A stretch of 64,000 nt of DNA, from positions 200,440,244-200,504,243 of the forward strand of contig CP136061.1 of assembly GCA_032622095.1 (NCBI GenBank). The letters run 5' to 3'. Position numbers and translations under genes: made by a program. This document shows positions 1 to 12,353 of the stretch, piece by piece (position 1 is the first letter of the stretch; the number at the start of each line of letters is the position of its first letter). This DNA is from Siphonodentalium dalli. Taxonomy: Eukaryota; Mollusca; Scaphopoda; Gadilida; Siphonodentaliidae. The notes beneath the pieces are model-generated. The model made no database searches. It was not told where the DNA came from and saw nothing but the letters and a program-made list of their open reading frames with translations.

Positions 1-1158
1 ATGATATTGAAACAAATTTGAACATCTATATGAAACTTTTTGTATTTTGTATGCAGATGATACTGTACTAATGGCAGAAACACCTGCAAAATTACAAACA
101 AAAATTTAGCCTTCCAAAAAAGAGAAAATTTGTCTATAATTGGAGGGAAATTGAAGTTGTTAAAAAATTCAATTACCTGGGAATTATACATACTAAATCT
201 GGCTCATATTCGGAAGCAAAGAAGGTGCTTGTAGACAAAGCCACTAAAGCCATGTACGCCATATATCACCAAATCAAGAGCATACTGCCTTTCGATAAAG
301 GACCAATTTGATTTATTTTATGCACAAGATGCACCCATACTTGCTTATGGGTCTGAAATTTGGGGTACAGGAAATAATAATATAATTGAGAACAGACATA
401 GAAAATTTTGTAGGTTTATTTTACGACTAAAACCATCCACATGCAATTATATGTTGTATGGAGAGAGCGGTCGTATGCCAATTGATATATTAATAACCAT
501 GCGTGTGGTAAAGTATTGGTTGAAAGTAGTAAATATGAATTGTAATAGATATTGTAAAATATTATATATGTTAGCGCTAAAACTCAGTAATGTCTCATCC
601 GCTAATTTCACGTGGATAAACAAAGTTAAGCAAATTTTAACAGAATGTGGCCAGCTTCACCTAATGGATATAGATAAAATTCACTGTACTGAGCAATTAC
701 TCTCATACATTGAGTGCAACCTTATTTGTAGATTCCGTGATAAATGGAAAAATGATATCGAGGCCTCGGGTAGTAGGGGAATTATATACAAAATGTTCAA
801 ACAAGATATCCATTTTGAAGATTACTTGAATATTCTTGATACCAGAAACCGGTTAACATTATGCCGATTTCGTACATGTAACCACCAGTTACCTATAGAG
901 ACGGGCCGACGGAATAATATTGATCTCGCTGACAGAATATGCCCAAAGTGCCACAAATACATTGGTGATGAATTTCATTATTTATTGGAATGTGAGTTCT
1001 TTACGGATGTAAGAAAACGCTTTTTACAACCAAAATATATTAGACGAACAATTGCTACCGCGATAAATGAAATTCTCAATATGAAGAATCCCATATTACT
1101 CGGCAGACTTTGCGCTTTCATTCGGATCATCACGAACGTTTTCTCAGCCCACAATTAA
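1..1158 (+). pseudogene. Non-LTR retrotransposon, 3' part of reverse transcriptase ORF (broken)
   Basis: This is the C-terminal half of a LINE reverse transcriptase, cut by the window start. The catalytic YADD motif is read at 50-61, followed by VLMAE. That frame hits a stop at 106-108. The similarity continues in a second frame from about 115 to 300 (EVVKKFNYLGIIHTKSG, the usual thumb-region motif) and in a third frame from about 305 to the stop near 1158, where PILAYGSEIWG occurs. A CCHC-type zinc knuckle (C-x2-C-x8-H-x4-C, beginning CPKC at 940) lies near the C terminus, as in many LINE ORF2 proteins. At least two frameshifts and one stop make it non-functional. The clade is not certain; a Jockey/I-type LINE is likely. 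The last 235 residues form one open frame, so decay is moderate. Confidence 0.88.
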
Positions 1159-2910
1159 TGCATCGAAATTTCTCGTCATGAATCGGTCTATTTTTGATTT
1201 GCTATGTGTAGATGCGAGCAGAGGACACGGAGAGAAAAACTGTATGGATTCACATGCATTCATCTATGGGGATGGTCAGATGCAGGCTTTGGCAGAAGGT
1301 CTTAAACCTTCTGCTGAAGTTAGCTAGCTGCGCATCCACATTGATGAATGGATGTGAACCGAGTATTAAACTAAATACCTGCCAACGAGCGCAATGAGTA
1401 TCCAGGTATATTTACATTAATATTAGTTATAATTGATTATTTAAATAGTCAAACGTTATGATATTAACACTTGGCTTCTATGTTGGTATGTGTGGTTCCT
1501 GGAATCAATTATACGATAGTCACGAGTGAGCGATATGGCAATCATCGATGGTATAAATACTAAAATTGACGATCTACATGTAGTAACCTATTATTTGTAA
1601 CTAAATCTAAACACACGCGTGTGACTGTGAAGACATCAACTTTTATTTCCGCGTTGCGATCAATTAGTTTGCTCCAACCAACCAAGGTTTCATACGAGAT
1701 TGCGCCATGATTACTACTGACGAAAATAAGCTAGTAACGGTGTCAGAATAAAACTCGGAATACATTCATCGAATTTCAAAATGCAATCGACCCGGAACCA
1801 TATGTGCATATCTATTGTATATATTGCTATATGTCTATTGTTAATATACTTCTATATCAATATCCTTATGTTATACATGTATTAACTTGGGTGAGAGAAC
1901 AAAGCATTATTATGTTGCTACACATGGCAATATAGACAGGTGCACAATGTAACCTAAATCATAGGCAAATCCAATACAAACAACAGCAACACAAAATTAC
2001 TACTAATGTCCGGGGAACGAAACTGTACCAGTACACATGGACATATATAGGTTATTCGTTCAGACGCTAAATTCTTTCAAGCAAATAAATTCGACTGAGA
2101 AATTATGTTCAATGATAGCAGAGTCCTTTACAACACGCTTCTACAACCATGCATGCGACACCATCGATACGGGAGAATCAGCTGGTCAAGTATACCATGC
2201 TGCACAATTCAAGAACATATGGACTCGTATATCAGCTGATTTGAATAATATGGTTTGCCGAATGTGTCATTTCAGCACAAGACAGACGCATTTGAGTACA
2301 TCTCGTTCCGATAAACGAATAGTCGCTCTTTAAAAATCGATTCGGAGACATACACACGCGATATTTTCTTTTGTTATAATTAGAAGGGAATTCATCAACA
2401 TAGATGGTTGGTTGTTGATCACAAAGAAGCATTGTCGTATATTTTTCGATATACCCAACTCCGAAATCGACTCAAATTATGGAAATTGTCGAACGGATGA
2501 ATATTCTTTTACTCAAGGTGGTTGCAGGAAGATTTGACTATAGGAATCCGAAAAAAATAGACGAGGAAATACTCAATCGTGTTGCTAAATTCCGATACAT
2601 TTGCGAAAACAATTGTTTAAAAGGTAGGACCCGGGCTGTTTCTGCAGCCTATTTCTACCTCAATGCTTTGCCGACATATACATAATTGTATCGAATTCAA
2701 CCCGGTAAATGTCGAGGTATTGAGCGAATATAACTCCTACTATATATACCAACCGTTCCATTCTGTCAAAATAAATTAAAACACTCTATTTCTGTCGATT
2801 TCGTAGTACAGATTGCAACATAAAACTAGGAGATGCGCGGTTGTATCGTCGTAGAAGCGCGGTTGGCAACACAGGTGCGCGTTTTCGAATGGTCGGTGTG
2901 TTAACGCTCT
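1159..2910. other. No recognisable gene; possible LINE spacer or unrelated DNA
   Basis: Short open frames occur (for example 2037-2333 and 2479-2685 on the plus strand), but I recognise no domain, signal peptide or repeat pattern in them. The stretch lies between two decayed LINE fragments and may hold the 5' part of the second one in unrecognisable form. No terminal repeats or hairpins were noticed. Confidence 0.4.
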
Positions 2911-2914
2911 CACT

Positions 2915-4440
2915 CGTGCATCGCGTGAAGTCATAATTTCAAAAGCAATTGAAGCCCTTTTGGGATGACCAACTTCGGACTCTGCATAAAGATATGGAAA
3001 AGTTCTATATGGATCCAAGAGGGTCGACCTGGAAGAGAATCATTATCCTACTTTGCAAACTACAAGCATGCTAAACGGACCTTCCGGTCTTTACACCGTC
3101 ATAAATCCAGGAAATTTTTAAGCGACAAACACTCTGACCTGGACAAATTGGCAGAGCTTGATCAAGAAACTTTCTACCGCTAACTGAAAAAACGACCGTA
3201 AGAGTCGTAACACGAATGTATTTAGACAAAACAATACCATTCTCAGGGATAACACTGAGATAGTCAATGCTTGGTTAGAGTACTATAAATCAATATTCAT
3301 CGAGGCAACTGATCCACTCTTTGATGTATATAATTATAACTTTGTGAACAATAACGTCTCCAGTCACCCACTTCAAGCTCATTCGATGTACTTACTACAC
3401 ACCCAGTAACTGCAGATGAACTCAGTAACTTACTTACAGACTAGACAGGAACAAAGCGCATGGTTATGACACAGTCTCATATGAGCACATAATTTACGGA
3501 GGTGAAGCTTTGCTCAGTATAATTCACGGAGGTGAAGCTTTGCTTAGTATAATTCACGGAGGTGAAGCTTTGCTCAGTTGCCTAGCATATTTATTGTCAC
3601 ATATGTTTGAATACTCACATGTACCTCTTGCAGCGAAATGGGGCGCCATGGTGTCTCTTTTCAAGGGAGGACGAAAACTCAACGACAGCTTTGATAGCTA
3701 CCGAGCAATTACCATATTATCTGCTATTTACAAGTTATTTGAGAGAGTAATATCTTTTCGGTTGGAAACGTACATGCCGGCTTCAACCGCCGTCCAACCG
3801 TTACACCACGGGTTTGAAAGAGGGATCAGTTGCACCATGTTATCATGTTTTGTGCAAGAGTGTATCAGTTACGTTACGGCAAAACATGGGACACCGTACG
3901 AGAATGATTGTCCGGCATAAAATGCTGTACCGCAGCGACGAAGCATATTCCGACTGGTTCTCCTTGTCTCAAGGAGCCAGGCAAGGGTCCATATTATCAC
4001 CAAAATATTCGCAGACGACCTCCTCCATATTATTGAGAAATCAAAATTAGGCCTTCTTATTCACTCATTGCATTGCTCATCTCCCACCCAAGCCGATGAC
4101 ATGATATAGTTATCCCGCCCAGGTATTATTGGCTTATATGAGTTATGCCTTGAATACATTTATAAATGGCGTTCAGCTATATTCTTCCAAAACCGTCCTA
4201 ATGGTTTTTAATGAATCGAAACAAGAGGCCGAAAAAAGTGCAAGATCGTGGCCATTTGGATCATCCTTACTCAGAGAAGTTGACTCCTATACTGACCTTG
4301 GAATTCTGCTATCCAAATCCCATTTCAATAATAAATTTGTCGATGCCAAAGGTACAAAATTAAGGGGGATATAATTCGGCCTCCCCGATGTTGGCCTTAA
4401 ACCTGGTGGTATCTCTCCTCAAATTCATACACACTTTACA
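2915..4440 (+). pseudogene. Second non-LTR retrotransposon, endonuclease-RT linker to RT (broken)
   Basis: The plus strand reads KPFWDDQLRTLHKDM near 2945-2995, then in a shifted frame YKHAKRTFRSLHRH (about 3058-3105). This is the linker region that precedes the RT fingers in LINE ORF2. RT block 1-2 motifs follow: NKAHGYDTVS, AAKWGAMVSLFKGG (about 3630-3675) and SYRAITILSAIYKLFE (about 3697-3745). SQGARQGSILSP is at 3967-4002. A further piece with the thumb motif (YTDLGILLSKS) lies at 4129-4374. There are several frameshifts and stops, and the catalytic YADD block is not intact. The 3' end is lost at about 4440, where a minus-strand Penelope-like element begins, so that element probably inserted into or replaced the LINE tail. 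Confidence 0.85.
3491..3580 (+). repeat. Three tandem copies of a 30-bp unit inside the LINE ORF
   Basis: The units 3491-3520, 3521-3550 and 3551-3580 are almost identical (aattcacggaggtgaagctt plus tgctcagtat). Because 30 is divisible by three, the expansion keeps the reading frame and encodes IIHGGEALLS three times. Related LINE proteins carry a single segment of this kind between the NKA.GYD and RT-fingers motifs, so two extra copies are a local in-frame expansion. Confidence 0.92.
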
Positions 4441-6720
4441 GAACATTAAAACCCACCGACGTTTTATCCCTTTGTCCTGATCGATGACAGAGAGGCACTA
4501 TCTCTATGGGCATGAAACGAACTTTAGTGATAACGTTATGTCCCGGTGAACAGAAATGGTTGGCAACTGGCTTGTCCAACTTCTGTTTGATGCTTGAGAG
4601 ATGTAACCTCATGCGGACTATGAGTTCAGTTTTGGTCTGGCCTACATATTGGAATCTGTAAAACTGACAGCTATAAGATAAATTAAATTTGCAGAGTAGC
4701 AATCCATTTTATGAGTGATCCGATATTGAACGCGAGTGGTTTAGATCTGAAAGAAATGCCCTATCTGAATATATTGTCTGGTGTTCATGGCGCAACGCTT
4801 CTTTTTGCAGTAAGTGAACCTTTCGTTCGAGAAGTAGCGGCCGTTCGGGTGCAGTTTGAAAGGAAGTGAAGGTGATTTAAACTGAATAAGAGATTGAAAG
4901 AGAATGTTACAAGCTTTATTAAGATCGTGTTTATCTGAACAAATTCTGAGAAAGCAGATAATTTGGGATTTGATGAGACCATTAGAAAGTCTAGGAGGAT
5001 GAAATGAGCTTTTATGTAATAAGGCATGAGTATCAGTTTCCTTGAATAAGACCTTTGTGTCTAATAAACCTTGTTTACTGAAACGGCGGCCCTTAAAAAT
5101 AGTAACATCTAGAAAATTGACTGATGAACTTGAGACTGTATGTTCTTATTTATGTTGTCATCGATAGAGTTGAAAATCTGAAAGAAAATATATAATTCTG
5201 CTCGGGAATGAGTCCATATAAAAAATATATCATCAAGAAAACGGAAATACATCAATGATTTTTGGTCACACTGGAAAAAGCTTCTCTCTCCCAATTCGCT
5301 GCAAAAATTGCCGTGAAGCTAGCAGCAAACTGTTTTTGCTCATTGCGACACCCTGGATATGAAGCCAAAATTCGTTATTAAATTCAAAATCATTGCTTTT
5401 GAGCGAAATTTCCAACAGTTGCAATACTTCTGAGGTGGGTCTGTCCGGATGTGGATATTTGTCAAATGCTTCCTGAATTGGTTGCATGCCTGCTCCTACT
5501 GGTATGGATGTGTACATACTAGCGATATCCCAAGTGACTAAAATTGCATCCTTGGGCTGCCTTGGGGACTGAAAATTTACTCAAACGTAATAGAAAACCA
5601 CCAGTGTCTTTGATATATATGACGGATGTCTACGTACATGCTAAGGTTTAAAAAAAGAATCAATGTATTCCGATATACGATAACTCTCTGATCCACAATC
5701 TGAAAATACTGGTCCTTTTAGGCATTAAAGGGTCCGAACAGGTTGCGATAGGTTTATGGATTTTGGGAAGCATAAACATAATCTATTCTCGCAAAATTAG
5801 GTTATACTTTGAAACATTACTCGGCCAATGCGTTTTGGTAATTTCTTATAGTGATCAGTGTTATTCAGTTGACGCAATGCCTCCTGAATGTATTTGTCCT
5901 TCGACATTAAAACTACGCAACTGCCTTTGTCCGTCTTTTTTATTACTAAATTTGACATGTTACGTAATTCCTTAATTGCTCGTTGCTGGTTCCTATCTAA
6001 GTTTTTAGGGTTGGTTGGAAGTTGACTTTGCCAACTTCTTCTTCAACCTCCTTGCAAATTAAAGGTATTGCTTCATCAATATCCTCGATTTGAGGGTAAA
6101 ACCACTTGGTTCTTTAAATTTTAAGGGGATGCCAGTCGAATTCCGAAAATAATCAGCTAACGCGAACTTCCTGCGAAAAAAGGTATACTGCCTTGGAATC
6201 TTGAGTGAGGTCATCTAATCTCCGATTTTTTTTCGTTCCGCCTCGTCTGAACCCGTCACTGATTTCCGTAAATGTGGCGTGGGTATGAAAGTAAAACCAA
6301 GTTTGAGTAAAGTTGTTTGGTTATCGGACAAAGTTAGACTTGGATGTATGTTGACAATTTATGTGCCTAATCCTCTATCTCTAAATTCTAAATTGTTTGC
6401 CGACGTTATTAGTTCAAAGGTTTCTGCAATGTTTCTAGCCATTTTTGGTGAAAGAGCTTGGCGGTCGATTGTGTCCAAAAAAATATCTAATTTGTTGGGG
6501 GTATTTACTTTATGAATTTGGTTTGCCGGTAGAGAAATTTTGAAATTAATTGTTCTTGCGGCAAATTATCGTTGAAATCTAAGAGATGAAAGAAAATTTT
6601 GACTTTCGTCAAAAGCTTTCTTAATAATATATGCATGATTATATGCACCAAAATGTGTTGTCTCTTCATCAGTCAGATTATATAACCCTGTATATCTGAT
6701 AGCCAAATTCCTGCATGCAG
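4436..6720 (-). pseudogene. Penelope-like element (RT plus GIY-YIG endonuclease), broken
   Basis: Read on the minus strand from about 6720 down to 4436. The N-terminal part includes TDEETTHFGAYNHA and KKTDKGS-like sequence. The RT then reads MYTSIPVGAGMQPIQEAF (about 5517-5464). Its catalytic block is FRFLDDIFFIW, with the two aspartates at 5229-5234. The C-terminal part carries a GIY-YIG-type segment QYVGQTKTELIVRMRLH with PVANHFCSPGHN (4702-4436). This order, RT then GIY-YIG nuclease, is characteristic of Penelope-like elements, which are distinct from both LTR and non-LTR retrotransposons. Many stops and frameshifts occur, particularly at 4700-5100 and 5550-6250, so it is inactive. It is of a different family from the plus-strand copy that follows. 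Confidence 0.85.
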
Positions 6721-6875
6721 GATGTATTTATGTTCTCAATTTATTTGTAATATGTATATATGCTCTTCATTATATGGACGAATACATATATATATATATA
6801 CAAAAAAACGAAGATATATATACAAAGCGAAAGATTCGAAAGAACGGTGGGTTGACCAGACGGAGACGATAACTG
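6721..6875. other. AT-rich junction between two head-to-head Penelope-like elements
   Basis: A short AT-rich spacer with a (TA)n run near 6788-6801 separates the 5' ends of the two elements. No coding similarity is seen. Confidence 0.5.
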
Positions 6876-8107
6876 GGACATAACTACTTCAACTTTAATA
6901 ACCATACGTTTCTACAACGAATGGGATGTATCATGGGGTCCGCCATGTCACATCAACTGGCTAATCTGTTCATGGCCGACCTGGAAGACAATTTTCTACA
7001 ACGATGTGAACTCAAACCACGTCTCTACTTCCGTTATAACGACGATGTATTCTTTATTTGGGACCATGGTGTTACGGCTCTTCAACTATTCCACGAAGAG
7101 TTCAACAGTGTACACCCTAACCTTAAATTTACTATGGAACATTCGGAGAACGAAATAAATTTCTTGGATATAAAAGTGTTCCGGCATGATAACAAACTTT
7201 GCACTACTGACTACTGTAAACAGGAAGCCCACAGATAGATTCTCATACCTGCATTCACAAAGTTTTCATCCTATGCACACAAAGATGGCAGTGGTATATA
7301 GCCAGGCCTTAAGATATCGCCGCATTAATTCGGACCCGGAAGTGCGTGGTGAACAACTGAAATCCCTCAAATCGGCCTTCTATTCCTTGGATATAAACGA
7401 CATGCTGTGGACAAAGAAATCACCAAAGCTGTTTCTAAGGATCGCCAGGATCTCCTCAAATATACTGAGAAAACTTATCAGCAGCGAGTTCCATTCGTGG
7501 TAACCTATCATCCGTCTACTGACAAACTCCGGAATATTCTTCAGGACCTTCAGCCTATAATAGACAGTGACAAATATCTACATAAAGTCCTGCCCGATAA
7601 ACCCGTTGTGGCCACGAGGCAACCACCTAACCTACACAATAAACTGGTATTTACCAAACCACAACCATCATTCTCGGATTCCAAAACCACACCGTGTCAC
7701 ACGCCCAGATGTTTGACGTGTCAGCTAATCTCTAACGATATTCCAAGAACCAAGGATGGTCACATTTTCCGACCGAAGGGCTCATTCAACTGTAATTATA
7801 GTGGTTTGTGTATCTCATCATGTGTGCCAAGTGTCCGGATACTCATTATATAGGGGAGACCGGGCAAAAACTTCGCCTAAGAATCACAGGTCATCGGCAA
7901 AATATAAAAAACAAGGACGATCTGCCAGGCGTCAAGCACTTCGGTTCAGGACAACACTGTAAAAAGGACATTCGGGTTTGTGTTGTTCGAGGTGGCCTAC
8001 ATGATACACATAGACGGAAGATTGATGAGCAGAAATTGATAGCACTGTTTGGAAGCCTGAGTGACGGAATGAATCGGGACAAGGGGTTCATGTCGTCGTG
8101 GGTGTGA
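6876..8107 (+). pseudogene. Penelope-like element, 5'-truncated (RT core to GIY-YIG), broken
   Basis: The recognisable protein starts at about 6882 (NYFNFNNHTFLQRMGC), inside the RT palm. The catalytic block FRYNDDVFFIW has its aspartates at 7041-7046. After a frameshift near 7215 comes RKPTDRFSYLHSQSFHP and YSQALRYRRI. After another near 7400 comes a linker with PPNL and a cysteine motif HTPRCLTC (about 7699-7722). A third shift near 7805 leads into the GIY-YIG domain, CAKCPDTHYIGETGQKLRLRI, continuing to about 8107. All domains expected for the C-terminal two-thirds of a Penelope-like polyprotein are present in order, but in four frames. The N-terminal third is missing, which fits 5' truncation at integration. 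I looked for a CTGATGA/GAAA hammerhead ribozyme core in the flank and did not find one. Confidence 0.9.
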
Positions 8108-10090
8108 ATATGGCACACCCTCTTGTTTACCAGCGCTATTACGTCACATCCTAAACGTGGGACGTCGTAACTGACTTTAACTCACCGATGCTAGTTATAT
8201 ACTCACGCGCAACACGATGATCCGCAACAAAATTGGGAATTCGAACAAATGTCACTTATAAACCCAGCAGCATTCGTACAAATCTTCGACGACGCCGAAT
8301 AAGACGTCGAATCAGCAAGGTTGACACCTGAAACAAAGACATATGCGTTGGGTGACAAACATTGCTATAGATACTGTCATGTTTAGGGGCGGCCAATATT
8401 TTATATATAAAAATAAGTGAGCAAATGCATGGAATATCCGGCATTTGTGAATTTGGTCTTGTTCAAGAGAGAGGGCCTTAATTTTTAATTCAGCGTTGGT
8501 ACCCCAACGCAGACCCTATAGGCACATATAGTTATAGTTATTAAAAAGTAAACCCTCTGATGCCATTTCTGATTTTTGGGCGCCCGACAACCTAGATGAA
8601 CGCCAAGGCAGATTTGTCGGGTTTGAGTACGTCATGGGAGTAAAGGGTGACGTCATTATGGACCATACTCTAAAATATGATGCAAAATCTGACCAGTAGC
8701 GGTTAAACGATGTTGAATTGCCCCTTTAAGGTGACAGGCTGACACAAATGCTTACCCTGGGAGTTTGTAGAAATGGTTTGACGATCCAACGCGCTCAAAT
8801 TTCCGGCAATAAATGCATTCTTGTAAAGGGATAATTTGGGTTTTCGGTCGATTTTTTTCGGAAATTGGGTAGGTGTGGCCAATGTAAAACCCGTGTGCGC
8901 CCATTGCGCCCAGCGAATCATATGGCGTGTTTTCTGGAAGTGGTATCTACAAGCTATCAGATCGACCACAAGTATGTTCGTCGTCATTGTTTTCTTTGCC
9001 AAAATGCAGCTAAAATTAAAAACAATGACAATCAAGTCAAGGTAATTTTTTAGCACATTCAGATATGGGTGGCAGCAAAGGGTTAATAAAGTAACAACAG
9101 ACATGTTTCCAATCAAATTTATTCATTTTTACGTGGTTATATAAATGGACGCGATTTAATATCTTTCCAGTGATCACTATAAATATAATACACCAAGTAC
9201 AAATTAGTAGAGTGATTTCCCCTCCACCCCAAACTAGGATAAGCATACAAAATCCTGGCATCTGAGTGGTCAATGATACATAGATGAAAAATGCACGAAA
9301 AATAAAATGTACAAACGTGTTTCCCGACGAGAAACATCAAATACAGCCACATGGTGAACGGTTACTGTTGTCAAATTGGCGAATAACTTATGGGAGGGGT
9401 TGGTGTTCTTTTCGATGTCATTTCTTTCTCCATTTTAAGGGTAGTGTGGCGTTTGTCAAAACTGCAGTGTGACGCAGTACGTTGACAAGTACTTGTGGGC
9501 ACATTTTCGTGTGTCTAAACGGACGTTCTTTAATTGTTTATACTCGTGCAGGGTCAATCATTTCCTTGGAATACAGGCCAGCGGGATTTGTTAACACTGA
9601 GCCCTATTCAAATCATTAGGTGTATTGTAACCAAGAAATGCATGGCAGGTGCACTTTACGTAACTGATATATATATATCATTCGTTTTAAGTTTCCAGGT
9701 TACGTTATCAGCCCATAACCACGTGGCTTTATCATTATCATTGATTGATGCCTCAATGAAAGACATAAAGCTATATAGTTCACCAGACGAGATAATTGTT
9801 CTTCTTCGATAACCGGCGTAGCATGCAGGGTTTCTTGTGGTGGAAACCGGCCTGATTGATGTGATTTATACAGTTACGGGATCGCCGTTTTTAAAGCCGA
9901 TAAGGAAACGGAAAGAAAATCACAAATAGCTGTCGACTTCCAGCAAAACTGATCGCGCTAAAGTCGCTAAACCGTTTTCAGTATTACCTTGTGTGGTCAC
10001 GTATATTGCATGTATCACTGGTTGGAGGAGACACCCAGCAAAAAAACTGGGTAAATTGTAATATGTTTCATAATGTCACGTTATCCTATA
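8108..10090. other. Penelope 3' flank then unassigned sequence
   Basis: The first 200-300 bases probably include the 3' untranslated part of the Penelope-like element. Beyond that I see no gene. A minus-strand open frame at 8703-9116 and a plus-strand cysteine-containing frame at 8865-9053 have no pattern I can assign. No clear terminal repeats were seen. Confidence 0.4.
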
Positions 10091-10774
10091 ACACCCTAAA
10101 TCTAGTTGGATAAGAAGTTATCCAACAGTCAATCAACCGTTGTATGCCCACAGCACCTATCTACGTTGTGTGAAAAGTTGCATGACAGTTTTGTTGGATA
10201 CACTTTTACACAACGTTGCATATATATTTACTACCAACGGCTGTATGTTAATTATACAACGTGTTGGATGAAATTTCACACAACACTCACTCAACGTTAA
10301 TTGCCCACAGCACCTATCTACGTTTATTGAACTGTTGGGTGTTGGGTAGAGTTGGATGACATTTGTTGATTGGAAAGTTTACCAAACGTTGATTGGAAAG
10401 TAAAATGGGCAAGACGTCGTGGATAGCTTTTCCGGTATAGTATACCTTTGTTATAATTATTCTTTGTACGATACACTGATTATGTAGGCTTGATGTGCTG
10501 AGTGTATGCGTGTATTACTTTAGTCAATTTAGTTCCGTCAGCAGTAACTGTTGTGTAAATTTGTAAACTTCAAAATTTGGCAAATATAAATAAATATACA
10601 CTCAATACATAAAGCTTATAAAGGTTTTATCCAATGTGGTATGAAAGTAATACCACAGAAGACAGTTCACGCAATCAGTTGTGTACATCGTACTAAACTG
10701 TTGGATAATAAGTACACAACAAATTCGCACCCAACGAGTTGTATACAACGTTCATCCAACTAGATTTAGGGTGT
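10091..10774. mobile_element. MITE-like element with 20-bp perfect TIRs
   Basis: The left end at 10091-10110 and the right end tccaactagatttagggtgt at 10755-10774 are perfect inverted copies. The interior is non-coding and repeatedly carries short motifs of the type caacgtt and gttggat in both orientations. It also holds a direct repeat gcccacagcacctatctacg at about 10146-10165 and 10302-10321. A target duplication is not clear, so the superfamily is unknown. Confidence 0.75.
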
Positions 10775-12351
10775 ATGCGTGTGTCGATAGTAACAGTGTT
10801 GGAAGCTTTGAGTACGTGGTTCTGCTGCTAATTTCAAAACGCAGTACAGAAAACACTTGGATCTTGTACACTATTGTATAACAATGTATGTTAAAGTGGG
10901 TTACCTAATTTTGTAAAAAATCGAAATTTCTGCATAAAACACATTTCAGAAAATAGTTTGGGATTTTTGCAGCAGAGTTTGCCTGGTATAAAAAGGGAAT
11001 TCGAGCGGAACCATTTTCGTAAAGAAATTTAAAATGAGCTAGTTGGAATCTAATGCAGAAAGATTGACAACCATATCACAGCGAGTCACCGCTCGAGTCA
11101 TTAAATTTGTTTTACTTCCTCAACGTTGGGGATTGTGATGAATCACCCGAGACGAGTAAAACATATTTCCGTTCTTCAGGCATTGCCGTTGGCGAATTTT
11201 GTCAACTGAAACATTGTTTTTTGAAGGGATTCTTTTGTTCAAGGTGTCATTTGTGAAATACGCTGTTGCAATACGTATGATCAAATGGCATACCTGCAAT
11301 ACTTCCTGGCGCCAGTATGTAATATAATGTAAACAACTAATTCTGAAGATAGTGTATGGTTGTATAACATACATGTACTTGGCTTGTAATTATGGCATCC
11401 TCCTATACTGGTACAACTTACAATGTGATTTGAATTGTATATGGGTTCATGATTGAGATTCATACAACATCATCATCGAAGGAATGCTCTCAATATGCAA
11501 CGTTTATCATGAAAAATAGTATGCGATTATTGGGGACATAATAATTGAGTTGGTCCATAACTGGATTAGCACAACATTCCATAGTGACTAATTACGTATT
11601 TCTCTGTCAAGCACCGAGTCACAAGCATGACAAAGGCAAGTACTTTTCATGGGACATGCCTCAGATGTAAAATCCATACAAATTACATGAGAATCCAAAT
11701 ATAACCTTTCTACCGCGAATCAGCGGATTTTATGAAAATCAAACTCCGATTCCTGATTGTAATGCTCGTCAGATTTTAAGCCTGAAGATCATATGATAGC
11801 ACGTACAAGAGGTTGATATATTTTTCAGTAACAGATTATTTTTTTCCACATGCATGCTGTATTTTCAACAAATACAGACATTACTTTCCAATCATGTCAG
11901 ACAAGACTAACTATAGTATACCACATACACAACCTGATATTTTTACTTGGGTCCAATAGGACTATCACTCAACAGCTGTTGAACCTGAACTTCCAAAATC
12001 AAAGAGGCCCACATGTGTTTACCCGGGCGTTAAGAACGGTTAAGTATACTAAGTTTATTAAGTCCGAGTCCTAGTTTCACATTACATCAGAATCATGGTA
12101 CTGGACAAAGGAAATACCACATTAGGGGTTTCAATTTAGAGAAACTAACACAGCCATATTATCATGGCACAAATGCATAATCATACCATTCCAGATATTC
12201 TGCTTGTGGGCACGCGGTAATATGGGCGCTCTGAATGCATTGCAATATATATATTTGCAGCCCTTGATAAACCAAGGCAATAAACGGTATGCTTGCTGTC
12301 TTCAAATATATATATCTTTGAATCCAACTCATATAGACACAGAGTCAGTAT
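10775..12351. other. No feature recognised
   Basis: AT-rich sequence with only short open frames on either strand. No domain, tandem repeat or inverted repeat was recognised by eye. Confidence 0.4.
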
Positions 12352-12353
12352 TA

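Noticed and set aside
1212-1397. Short open frame after the first LINE
   Set aside because: No domain and length near chance expectation.
8108-8450. Possible hammerhead ribozyme downstream of the Penelope-like element
   Set aside because: I did not find the CTGATGA and GAAA core in the right arrangement.
8865-9053. Cysteine-containing open frame resembling a zinc finger or piggyBac C-terminal domain
   Set aside because: Cysteine spacing does not match a family I know, and the frame is short with a stop just upstream.
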